Assembly: GCA_028752905.1 (NCBI GenBank)
Contig: JAQNBH010000003.1
Coordinates: 31,180,722 to 31,244,721 of the forward strand
Direction of reading: 5' to 3'
Length of the DNA stretch: 64,000 nucleotides
Source: Cladorhizidae sp. MBARI D1340-BT2
Taxonomy: Eukaryota > Porifera > Demospongiae > Poecilosclerida > Cladorhizidae
Made by a program: the position numbers and the translations under genes. Every line of letters begins with the position of its first letter. Within the stretch, counting starts at the first letter, position 1. Shown here in pieces: positions 1 through 11,218 of the stretch. The notes beneath the pieces were generated by a model. It worked only from the letters and a program-made list of their open reading frames with translations. It searched no databases and was not told the DNA's origin.

Positions 1-123
1 CTGATGAAGGCTAGGTCATTATTCCTCATGAAGTCTAGAGAATCTATTCATTATTACTGATGAAGACTAGAGCATCTAGTCGTTATTCCTGGTGAAGGCT
101 AGAGCATATAGTCATTATTCATG

Positions 124-159
124 GTAAAGGCTATATAGAGCATCTAGTCATTATTCCTG
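124..159. repeat. 36-bp monomer with TATATA insertion
   Basis: GTAAAGGCTATATAGAGC is a canonical monomer with 4 extra bases (TATA) before the AGAGC core, bringing it to 36 bp. It follows TTCATG and precedes GTCAAGG in every family A and beta unit, and occurs with GGTGAAGG in gamma, so it is a good HOR phase marker. The TATATA string is a product of monomer variation. Nothing around it suggests a promoter. Confidence 0.85.
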
Positions 160-289
160 GTCAAGGCTAGAGCATCTAGTCATTATTCCTGATGAAGGCT
201 AGAGCATCTAGTCATTATTCCTGATGAAGTCCTGAGCATCTGGTCATTATTCCTGATGAAGGCCTGAGCATCTAGTCATTATTTCTGAT

Positions 290-312
290 GAAGGCTAGTC
301 ATTATTCCTAAA
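290..312. repeat. 23-bp monomer (9-bp deletion between the two CTAGs)
   Basis: GAAGGCTAG passes directly to TCATTATTCC. The segment CTAGAGCAT between the two CTAG tetramers has collapsed to one CTAG, giving 23 bp instead of 32. Others are near 1,748, 2,768, 4,295, 6,430, 8,091, 10,531, 11,546, 13,660, 15,284, 16,276, 16,900 and in every full beta unit. The 9-nt loss bounded by a 4-nt direct repeat is the form expected from slippage or microhomology-mediated deletion. Confidence 0.88.
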
Positions 313-888
313 GAAAGCTAGAGCATCTAGTCATTATTCCTGATGAAGGCTAGGGCATCTAGTCATTATTCCTGATGAAGACTAGAGCACCTAGTCGTTA
401 TTACTGATGAAGGCCAGAGCATCTAGTCATTATTCCTGATGAAGGCCTGAGCATCTAGTCATTATTTCTGATGAAGGATATATAGAGCATCCAGTCATTA
501 TTCCTGATGAAGGCTAGGGCATCTAGTCATTATTCCTGATGAAGACTAGCGCATTTAGTCATTATTACTGATGAAGGCTAGAGCATCTAGTCATTATTCC
601 TGATGAAGGCCTGAGCATCTAGTCATTATTTGTGATGAAGGCTAGAGCATCTGGTCATTATTCCTGATGAAGGCTAGAGCATCTAGTCATTATTCCTGAT
701 GACGGCTACAGCATCTAGTCATTATTCCTGATGAAGACTAGAGCATCTAGTCATTATTCCTGATGAAGGCTAGAGCATCTAGTCATTATTCCTGATGAAG
801 GCTACAGCATCTAGTCATTATTCCTGATGAAGACTAGAGCATCTAGTCATTGTTCCTGATGAAGGCTAGAGCATCTAGTCATTATTCC

Positions 889-930
889 TGATGAAGAGAC
901 TAGAGGATCGAGTCATTATTCCAGATGAAT
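889..930. repeat. 34-bp GAGACTAGAGGATCGAG monomer (family A marker)
   Basis: A 2-bp GA insertion (GAAGAGACTAG), plus GGATCGAG for GCATCTAG, then a neighbouring CCAGATGAATGC monomer. This pair occurs about ten times (near 890, 1,150, 4,891, 5,636, 7,486, 9,671, 9,928, 12,141, 12,887, 14,704) and not after 15 kb. It breaks the core inverted repeat and introduces one of the few CpGs in the array. It was multiplied only inside family A. Confidence 0.85.
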
Positions 931-2441
931 GCTAGAGCATCTAGTCATTATTCCTGATGAAGACTACAGCATCTAGTCATTATTCCTGATGAAGACTTGA
1001 GCATCTAGTCATTATTCCTGATGAAGGCTAGAGCATCTAGTCATTATTCCTGATGAAGGCTACAGCATCTAGTCATTATTTCTGATGAAGACTAGAGCAT
1101 CTAGTCATTATTCCTGATGAAGGCTAGAGCATCTAGTCATTATTCCTGATGAAGAGACTAGAGGATCGAGTCATTATTCCAGATGAATGCTAGAGCATCT
1201 AGTCATTATTCCTGATGAAGACTACAGCATCTAGTCATTATTCCTGATGAAGACTTGAGCATCTAGTCATTAATCCTGATGAAGTCTAGAGCATCTAGTC
1301 ATTATTCCTGATGAAGGCTAGAGCATCTAGTCATTATTCCTGATAAAGGCTAGAGCATCTAGTCATTATTCCTGATGAAGGTTAGAGCATCTAGTCATTA
1401 TTCCTGATGAAGGCTAGGGCATCTAGTCATTATTCCTAATGAAGGCCTGTCATGATTTCTAATGAAGGCTAGAGCATCTAGTCATAATTCCTGATGAAGG
1501 CTAGAGCATCTAGTCATTATTCCTGATGAAGGCTAGAGCAGCTAGTCATTATTCCTGATGAAGACTACAGCATCTAGTCATTATTCCTGATGAAGACTAG
1601 AGCATCTACTCATTAATCCTGATGAAGGCTAGAGCATCTAGTCATTATTCCTGATGAAGGCTAGAGCATCTAGTCATTATTCCTGATGAAGGCTAGAGCA
1701 TCTAGTCATTATTCCTGATGAAGGCTAGAGCATCTAGTCATTATTCCTGCTGAAGGCTAGTCATTATTCCTAAAGAAAGCTAGAGCATCTAGTCATTATT
1801 CCTGATGAAGGCTAGGGCATCTAGTCATTATTCCTGATGAAGACTAGAGCATCTAGTCGTTATTACTGATGTAGGCTAGAGCATCTAGTCATTATTCCTG
1901 ATGAAGGCCTGAGCATCTAGTCATTATTTCTGATGAAGGCTAGAGCATCTAGTCATTATTCCTGATGAAGGCTAGGGCATCTACTCATTATTCTTGATGA
2001 AGACTAGAGCATCTAGTCATTATTACTGATGAAGGCTAGAGCATCTAGTCATTATTCCTGATGAAGGCCTGAGCATTTAGTCATTATTTGTGATGAAGGC
2101 TAGAGCATCTAGTCATTATTCCTGATGAAGACTAGAGCATCTAGTGATTATTCCTGATGAAGGCTACAGCATCTAGTCATTATTCCTGATGAAAACTAGA
2201 GCATCTAGTCATTATTCCTGATGAAGACTAGAGCATCTAGTCATTATTCCTGATGAAGACTAGAGCATCTAGTCATTATTCCAGATGAAGGCTAGAGCAT
2301 CTAGTCATTATTCCTGATGAAGACTAGAGCATCTAGTCATTATTCCTGATGAAGACTAGAGCATCTAGTCATTAATCCTGATGAAGGCTAGAGTATCTAG
2401 TCATTATTCCTGATGAAGGCTAGAGCATCTATTCATTATTC

Positions 2442-3968
2442 CTGATGAAGGCTAGGTCATTATTCCTCATGAAGTCTAGAGAATCTATTCATTATTACTG
2501 ATGAAGACTAGAGCATCTAGTCGTTATTCCTGGTGAAGGCTAGAGCATATAGTCATTATTCATGGTAAAGGCTATATAGAGCATCTAGTCATTATTCCTG
2601 GTCAAGGCTAGAGCATCTAGTCATTATTCCTGATGAAGGCTAGAGCATCTAGTCATTATTCCTGATGAAGGCTAGAGCATCTAGTCATTATTCCTGATGA
2701 AGTCCTGAGCATCTGGTCATTATTCCTGATGAAGGCCTGAGCATCTAGTCATTATTTCTGATGAAGGCTAGTCATTATTCCTAAAGAAAGCTAGAGCATC
2801 TAGTCATTATTCCTGATGAAGGCTAGGGCATCTAGTCATTATTCCTGATGAAGACTAGAGCACCTAGTCGTTATTACTGATGAAGGCCAGAGCATCTAGT
2901 CATTATTCCTGATGAAGGCCTGAGCATCTAGTCATTATTTCTGATGAAGGATATATAGAGCATCCAGTCATTATTCCTGATGAAGGCTAGGGCATCTAGT
3001 CATTATTCCTGATGAAGACTAGCGCATTTAGTCATTATTACTGATGAAGGCTAGAGCATCTAGTCATTATTCCTGATGAAGGCCTGAGCATCTAGTCATT
3101 ATTTGTGATGAAGGCTAGAGCATCTGGTCATTATTCCTGATGAAGGCTAGAGCATCTAGTCATTATTCCTGATGACGGCTACAGCATCTAGTCATTATTC
3201 CTGATGAAGACTAGAGCATCTAGTCATTATTCCTGATGAAGGCTAGAGCATCTAGTCATTATTCCTGATGAAGGCTACAGCATCTAGTCATTATTCCTGA
3301 TGAAGACTAGAGCATCTAGTCATTATTCCTGATGAAGGCTGGGGCATCTAGTCATTATTCCTGATGAAGACTAGAGCATCTAGTCGTTATTACTGATGAA
3401 GGCTAGAGCATCTAGTCATTATTCCTGATGAAGGCCTGAGCATCTAGTCATTATTTCTGATGAAGGCTAGAGCATCTAGTCATTATTCCTGATGAAGGCT
3501 AGGGCATCTACTCATTATTCTTGATGAAGACTAGAGCATCTAGTCATTATTACTGATGAAGGCTAGAGCATCTAGTCATTATTCCTGATGAAGGCCTGAG
3601 CATTTAGTCATTATTTGTGATGAAGGCTAGAGCATCTAGTCATTATTCCTGATGAAGACTAGAGCATCTAGTGATTATTCCTGATGAAGGCTACAGCATC
3701 TAGTCATTATTCCTGATGAAAACTAGAGCATCTAGTCATTATTCCTGATGAAGACTAGAGCATCTAGTCATTATTCCTGATGAAGACTAGAGCATCTAGT
3801 CATTATTCCAGATGAAGGCTAGAGCATCTAGTCATTATTCCTGATGAAGACTAGAGCATCTAGTCATTATTCCTGATGAAGACTAGAGCATCTAGTCATT
3901 AATCCTGATGAAGGCTAGAGTATCTAGTCATTATTCCTGATGAAGGCTAGAGCATCTATTCATTATTC
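2442..3968. repeat. HOR family A, shortened unit, 1,527 bp
   Basis: This begins as a copy of 1-870 with one extra canonical monomer after the GTCAAGG variant. Near 3,340 it jumps to sequence corresponding to about 1,813 of the first unit (GGGGCATC in place of GGGCATC, then TCGTTATTACTG), skipping about 946 bp that includes both 34-bp monomers and the GGCCTGTCATG landmark. The remainder, up to the next landmark at 3,969, matches the end of the 2,441-bp unit. The join lies between two near-identical monomers and is in register, as expected from unequal exchange or replication slippage between HOR-internal monomers (inference). Confidence 0.88.
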
Positions 3969-6900
3969 CTGATGAAGGCTAGGTCATTATTCCTCATGAA
4001 GTCTAGAGAATCTATTCATTATTACTGATGAAGACTAGAGCATCTAGTCGTTATTCCTGGTGAAGGCTAGAGCATATAGTCATTATTCATGGTAAAGGCT
4101 ATATAGAGCATCTAGTCATTATTCCTGGTCAAGGCTAGAGCATCTAGTCATTATTCCTGATGAAGGCTAGAGCATCTAGTCATTATTCCTGATGAAGGCT
4201 AGAGCATCTAGTCATTATTCCTGATGAAGTCCTGAGCATCTGGTCATTATTCCTGATGAAGGCCTGAGCATCTAGTCATTATTTCTGATGAAGGCTAGTC
4301 ATTATTCCTAAAGAAAGCTAGAGCATCTAGTCATTATTCCTGATGAAGGCTAGGGCATCTAGTCATTATTCCTGATGAAGACTAGAGCACCTAGTTGTTA
4401 TTACTGATGAAGGCCAGAGCATCTAGTCATTATTCCTGATGAAGGCCTGAGCATCTAGTCATTATTTCTGATGAAGGATATATAGAGCATCCAGTCATTA
4501 TTCCTGATGAAGGCTAGGGCATCTAGTCATTATTCCCGATGAAGACTAGCGCATTTAGTCATTATTACTGATGAAGGCTAGAGCATCTAGTCATTATTCC
4601 TGATGAAGGCCTGAGCATCTAGTCATTATTTGTGATGAAGGCTAGAGCATCTGGTCATTATTCCTGATGAAGGCTAGAGCATCTAGTCATTATTCCTGAT
4701 GACGGCTACAGCATCTAGTCATTATTCCTGATGAAGACTAGAGCATCTAGTCATTATTCCTGATGAAGGCTAGAGCATCTAGTCATTATTCCTGATGAAG
4801 GCTACAGCATCTAGTCATTAATCCTGATGAAGACTAGAGCATCTAGTCATTATTCCTGATGAAGGCTAGAGCATCTAGTCATTATTCCTGATGAAGAGAC
4901 TAGAGGATCGAGTCATTATTCCAGATGAATGCTAGAGCATCTAGTCATTATTCCTGATGAAGACTACAGCATCTAGTCATTATTCCTGATGAAGACTTGA
5001 GCATCTAGTCATTATTCCTGATGAAGACTACAGCATCTAGTCATTATTCCTGATGAAGACTTGAGCATCTAGTCATTAATCCTGATGAAGGCTAGAGCAT
5101 CTAGTCATTATTCCTGATGAAGGCTAGAGCATCTAGTCATTATTCCTGATAAAGGCTAGAGCATCTAGTCATTATTCCTGATGAAGGCCTGAGCATCTAG
5201 TCATTATTTCTGATGAAGAATATATAGAGCATCCAGTCATTATTCCTGATGAAGGCTAGGGCATCTAGTCATTATTCCTGATGAAGGCTAGCGCATTTAG
5301 TCATTATTACTGATGAAGGCTAGAGCATCTAGTCATTATTCCTGATGAAGGCCTGAGCATCTAGTCATTATTTGTGATGAAGGCTAGAGCATCTGGTCAT
5401 TATTCCTGATGAAGGCTAGAGCATCTAGTCATTATTCCTGATGACGGCTACAGCATCTAGTCATTATTCCTGATGAAGACTAGAGCATCTAGTCATTATT
5501 CCTGATGAAGGCTAGAGCATCTAGTCATTATTCCTGATGAAGGCTACAGCATCTAGTCATTATTCCTGATGAAGACTAGAGCATCTAGTCATTATTCCTG
5601 ATGAAGGCTAGAGCATCTAGTCATTATTCCTGATGAAGAGACTAGAGGATCGAGTCATTATTCCAGATGAATGCTAGAGCATCTAGTCATTATTCCTGAT
5701 GAAGACTACAGCATCTAGTCATTATTCCTGATGAAGACTTGAGCATCTAGTCATTAATCCTGATGAAGGCTAGAGCATCTAGTCATTATTCCTGATGAAG
5801 GCTAGAGCATCTAGTCATTATTCCTGATAAAGGCTAGAGCATCTAGTCATTATTCCTGATGAAGGTTAGAGCATCTAGTCATTATTCCTGATGAAGGCTA
5901 GGGCATCTAGTCATTATTCCTAATGAAGGCCTGTCATGATTTCTAATGAAGGCTAGAGCATCTAGTCATAATTCCTGATGAAGGCTAGAGCATCTAGTCA
6001 TTATTCCTGATGAAGGCTAGAGCAGCTAGTCATTATTCCTGATGACGGCTAGAGCATCTAGTCAATATTCCTGATGAAGACTAGAGCATCTAGTCATTAT
6101 TCTTGTTGAAGGCTAGAGTATCTAGTCATTATTACTGATGAAGGCTAGAGCATCTAGTCATTATTCCTGATGAAGGCTAGAGCATCTAGTCATTATTCCT
6201 GATGAAGGCTAGAGCATAATTATAGTCATTATTCCTGATGAAGGCTAGAGCATCTAGTCATTATTCCTGGTGAAGGCTAGACCATCTAGTCATTATTCCT
6301 GGTAAAGGCTATATAGAGCATCTAGTCATTATTCCTGGCAAAGGCTAGAACATCTAGTCATTATTCCTGATGAAGGCTAGAGCATCTAGTCATTATTTCT
6401 GATGAAGGCCTGAGAATCTAGTCATTATTTCTGATGAAGGCTAGTCATTATTCCTAAAGAAAGCTAGAGCATCTAGTCATTGTTCCTGATGAAGGCTAGG
6501 GCATCTAGTCATTATTCCTGATGAAGACTAGAGCATCTAGTCGTTATTACTAATGTAGGCTAGAGCATCTAGTCATTATTCCTGATGAAGGCCTGAGCAT
6601 CTAGTCATTATTTCTGATGAAGGCTAGAGCATCTAGTCATTATTCCTGATGAAGGCTAGGGCATCTAGTCATTATTCTTGATGAAGACTAGAGCATCTAG
6701 TCATTATTACTGATGAAGGCTAGAGCATCTAGTCATTATTCCTGATGAAGGCCTGAGCATCTAGTCATTATTTGTGATGAAGGCTAGAGCATCTAGTCAT
6801 TATTCCTGATGAAGACTACAGCATCTAATCATTATTCCTGATGAAGACTTGAGCATCTAGTCATTATTCCTGATGAAGACTACAGCATCTAGTCATTATT

Positions 6901-8777
6901 CCTGATGAAGACTTGAGCATCTAGTCATTAATCCTGATGAAGGCTAGAGCATCTAGTCATTATTCCTGATGAAGGCTAGAGCATCTAGTCATTATTCCTG
7001 ATAAAGGCTAGAACATCTAGTCATTATTCCTGATGAAGGCCTGAGCATCTAGTCATTATTTCTGATGAAGGATATATAGAGCATCCAGTTATTATTCCTG
7101 ATGAAGGCTAGGGCATCTAGTCATTATTCCTGATGAAGACTAGCGCATTTAGTCATTATTACTGATGAAGGCTAGAGCATCTAGTCATTATTCCTGATGA
7201 AGGCCTGAGCATCTAGTCATTATTTGTGATGAAGGCTAGAGCATCTGGTCATTATTCCTGATGAAGGCTAGAGCATCTAGTCATTATTCCTGATGACGGC
7301 TACAGCATCTAGTCATTATTCCTGATGAAGACTAGAGCATCTAGTCATTATTCCTGATGAAGGCTAGAGCATCTAGTCATTATTCCTGATGAAGGCTACA
7401 GCATCTAGTCATTATTTCTGATGAAGACTAGAGCATCTAGTCATTATTCCTGATGAAGGCTAGAGCATCTAGTCATTATTCCTGATGAAGAGACTAGAGG
7501 ATCGAGTCATTATTCCAGATGAATGCTAGAGCATCTAGTCATTATTCCTGATGAAGACTACAGCATCTAGTCATTATTCCTGATGAAGACTTGAGCATCT
7601 AGTCATTAATCCTGATGAAGGCTAGAGCATCTAGTCATTATTCCTGATGAAGGCTAGAGCATCTAGTCATTATTCCTGATAAAGGCTAGAGCATCTAGTC
7701 ATTATTCCTGATGAAGGTTAGAGCATCTAGTCATTATTCCTGATGAAGGCTAGGGCATCTAGTCATTATTCCTAATGAAGGCCTGTCATGATTTCTAATG
7801 AAGGCTAGAGCATCTAGTCATAATTCCTGATGAAGGCTAGAGCATCTAGTCATTATTCCTGATGAAGGCTAGAGCAGCTAGTCATTATTCCTGATGAAGA
7901 CTACAGCATCTAGTCATTATTCCTGATGAAGACTAGAGCATCTACTCATTAATCCTGATGAAGGCTAGAGCATCTAGTCATTATTCCTGATGAAGGCTAG
8001 AGCATCTAGTCATTATTCCTGATGAAGGCTAGAGCATCTAGTCATTATTCCTGATGAAGGCTAGAGCATCTAGTCATTATTCCTGCTGAAGGCTAGTCAT
8101 TATTCCTAAAGAAAGCTAGAGCATCTAGTCATTATTCCTGATGAAGGCTAGGGCATCTAGTCATTATTCCTGATGAAGACTAGAGCATCTAGTCGTTATT
8201 ACTGATGTAGGCTAGAGCATCTAGTCATTATTCCTGATGAAGGCCTGAGCATCTAGTCATTATTTCTGATGAAGGCTAGAGCATCTAGTCATTATTCCTG
8301 ATGAAGGCTAGGGCATCTACTCATTATTCTTGATGAAGACTAGAGCATCTAGTCATTATTACTGATGAAGGCTAGAGCATCTAGTCATTATTCCTGATGA
8401 AGGCCTGAGCATTTAGTCATTATTTGTGATGAAGGCTAGAGCATCTAGTCATTATTCCTGATGAAGACTAGAGCATCTAGTGATTATTCCTGATGAAGGC
8501 TACAGCATCTAGTCATTATTCCTGATGAAAACTAGAGCATCTAGTCATTATTCCTGATGAAGACTAGAGCATCTAGTCATTATTCCTGATGAAGACTAGA
8601 GCATCTAGTCATTATTCCAGATGAAGGCTAGAGCATCTAGTCATTATTCCTGATGAAGACTAGAGCATCTAGTCATTATTCCTGATGAAGACTAGAGCAT
8701 CTAGTCATTAATCCTGATGAAGGCTAGAGTATCTAGTCATTATTCCTGATGAAGGCTAGAGCATCTATTCATTATTC
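3969..8777. repeat. HOR family A, enlarged unit, 4,809 bp
   Basis: This starts with the family A landmark and follows the full unit to about 4,990, then continues through an extra segment before reaching the usual end at 8,777. It contains GGCCTGTCATG twice (5,928 and 7,780, 1,852 bp apart) and a stretch around 6,050-6,780 not seen in the 2,441-bp unit (TTCTTGTTGAAGG at 6,101, GCATAATTATAG, GGCAAAGGCTAGAAC). The end, about 7,336-8,777, is repeated at 9,777-11,218. Almost the whole unit is repeated downstream from 11,219 at offset 7,250, falling to 7,218. Confidence 0.87.
4940..7895. repeat. Nested duplication, about 1.1 kb at 1,852-bp spacing
   Basis: About 4,940-6,043 and about 6,792-7,895 carry the same ordered variants: paired CTACAGC/CTTGAGC monomers given twice, GATAAAGG, GATATATAGAG or AATATATAGAG, AGCGCATTTAG, GACGGCTAC, GAGACTAGAGGATCGAG, GGCCTGTCATGATTTC and GAGCAGCTAG. 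They diverge after GAGCAGCTAGTCATTATTCC, where the first continues GACGGC and the second GAAGACTAC. This duplication is what turns a family A unit into the 4.8-kb form. Confidence 0.82.
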
Positions 8778-11218
8778 CTGATGAAGGCTAGGTCATTATT
8801 CCTCATGAAGTCTAGAGAATCTATTCATTATTACTGATGAAGACTAGAGCATCTAGTCGTTATTCCTGGTGAAGGCTAGAGCATATAGTCATTATTCATG
8901 GTAAAGGCTATATAGAGCATCTAGTCATTATTCCTGGTCAAGGCTAGAGCATCTAGTCATTATTCCTGATGAAGGCTAGAGCATCTAGTCATTATTCCTG
9001 ATGAAGTCCTGAGCATCTGGTCATTATTCCTGATGAAGGCCTGAGCATCTAGTCATTATTTCTGATGAAGGCTAGTCATTATTCCTAAAGAAAGCTAGAG
9101 CATCTAGTCATTATTCCTGATGAAGGCTAGGGCATCTAGTCATTATTCCTGATGAAGACTAGAGCACCTAGTCGTTATTACTGATGAAGGCCAGAGCATC
9201 TAGTCATTATTCCTGATGAAGGCCTGAGCATCTAGTCATTATTTCTGATGAAGGATATATAGAGCATCCAGTCATTATTCCTGATGAAGGCTAGGGCATC
9301 TAGTCATTATTCCTGATGAAGACTAGCGCATTTAGTCATTATTACTGATGAAGGCTAGAGCATCTAGTCATTATTCCTGATGAAGGCCTGAGCATCTAGT
9401 CATTATTTGTGATGAAGGCTAGAGCATCTGGTCATTATTCCTGATGAAGGCTAGAGCATCTAGTCATTATTCCTGATGACGGCTACAGCATCTAGTCATT
9501 ATTCCTGATGAAGACTAGAGCATCTAGTCATTATTCCTGATGAAGGCTAGAGCATCTAGTCATTATTCCTGATGAAGGCTACAGCATCTAGTCATTATTC
9601 CTGATGAAGACTAGAGCATCTAGTCATTGTTCCTGATGAAGGCTAGAGCATCTAGTCATTATTCCTGATGAAGAGACTAGAGGATCGAGTCATTATTCCA
9701 GATGAATGCTAGAGCATCTAGTCATTATTCCTGATGAAGACTACAGCATCTAGTCATTATTCCTGATGAAGACTTGAGCATCTAGTCATTATTCCTGATG
9801 AAGGCTAGAGCATCTAGTCATTATTCCTGATGAAGGCTACAGCATCTAGTCATTATTTCTGATGAAGACTAGAGCATCTAGTCATTATTCCTGATGAAGG
9901 CTAGAGCATCTAGTCATTATTCCTGATGAAGAGACTAGAGGATCGAGTCATTATTCCAGATGAATGCTAGAGCATCTAGTCATTATTCCTGATGAAGACT
10001 ACAGCATCTAGTCATTATTCCTGATGAAGACTTGAGCATCTAGTCATTAATCCTGATGAAGTCTAGAGCATCTAGTCATTATTCCTGATGAAGGCTAGAG
10101 CATCTAGTCATTATTCCTGATAAAGGCTAGAGCATCTAGTCATTATTCCTGATGAAGGTTAGAGCATCTAGTCATTATTCCTGATGAAGGCTAGGGCATC
10201 TAGTCATTATTCCTAATGAAGGCCTGTCATGATTTCTAATGAAGGCTAGAGCATCTAGTCATAATTCCTGATGAAGGCTAGAGCATCTAGTCATTATTCC
10301 TGATGAAGGCTAGAGCAGCTAGTCATTATTCCTGATGAAGACTACAGCATCTAGTCATTATTCCTGATGAAGACTAGAGCATCTACTCATTAATCCTGAT
10401 GAAGGCTAGAGCATCTAGTCATTATTCCTGATGAAGGCTAGAGCATCTAGTCATTATTCCTGATGAAGGCTAGAGCATCTAGTCATTATTCCTGATGAAG
10501 GCTAGAGCATCTAGTCATTATTCCTGCTGAAGGCTAGTCATTATTCCTAAAGAAAGCTAGAGCATCTAGTCATTATTCCTGATGAAGGCTAGGGCATCTA
10601 GTCATTATTCCTGATGAAGACTAGAGCATCTAGTCGTTATTACTGATGTAGGCTAGAGCATCTAGTCATTATTCCTGATGAAGGCCTGAGCATCTAGTCA
10701 TTATTTCTGATGAAGGCTAGAGCATCTAGTCATTATTCCTGATGAAGGCTAGGGCATCTACTCATTATTCTTGATGAAGACTAGAGCATCTAGTCATTAT
10801 TACTGATGAAGGCTAGAGCATCTAGTCATTATTCCTGATGAAGGCCTGAGCATTTAGTCATTATTTGTGATGAAGGCTAGAGCATCTAGTCATTATTCCT
10901 GATGAAGACTAGAGCATCTAGTGATTATTCCTGATGAAGGCTACAGCATCTAGTCATTATTCCTGATGAAAACTAGAGCATCTAGTCATTATTCCTGATG
11001 AAGACTAGAGCATCTAGTCATTATTCCTGATGAAGACTAGAGCATCTAGTCATTATTCCAGATGAAGGCTAGAGCATCTAGTCATTATTCCTGATGAAGA
11101 CTAGAGCATCTAGTCATTATTCCTGATGAAGACTAGAGCATCTAGTCATTAATCCTGATGAAGGCTAGAGTATCTAGTCATTATTCCTGATGAAGGCTAG
11201 AGCATCTATTCATTATTC
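8778..11218. repeat. HOR family A, full unit, 2,441 bp, second full copy
   Basis: This has the same length as the copy at 1-2,441 and lies exactly 8,777 bp downstream, with matching private changes: TGTTCC (848 and 9,625), GAAGTCTAGAGC after CATTAATCC (1,279 and 10,056), and GGCCTGTCATG at 1,444 and 10,221. It also forms a direct tandem repeat with its left neighbour: 7,336-9,776 against 9,777-12,217 at period 2,441. The shared private variants indicate a segmental copy, not independent mutation. Confidence 0.9.

Larger units (their letters stand above)
1..2441. repeat. HOR family A, full unit, 2,441 bp
   Basis: The unit starts with the landmark CTAGGTCATTATTCCTCATG (a 23-bp-type monomer followed by a CTCATGAAG variant), which recurs at 2,442, 3,969, 8,778 and 11,219. 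It carries an ordered set of variants: TCGTTATT, GGCTATATAGAGC (36-bp monomer), GTCCTGAGCATCTGG, GGCCTGAGC, a 23-bp monomer at 290-312, GGATATATAGAG, AGCGCATTTAG, GACGGCTAC, two GAGACTAGAGGATCGAG monomers (about 890 and 1,150) and GGCCTGTCATGATTTC at 1,444. The same order, including the rare TGTTCC change at about 850, is found 8,777 bp downstream. 2,441 equals 76 x 32 + 9, the surplus coming from odd-length monomers. The true boundary is arbitrary because the array is cyclic. Confidence 0.9.

Noticed and set aside
124..159. TATATA as a promoter TATA box
   Set aside because: It is a 4-bp length variant of the monomer, multiplied with its HOR, with no gene or start context nearby.
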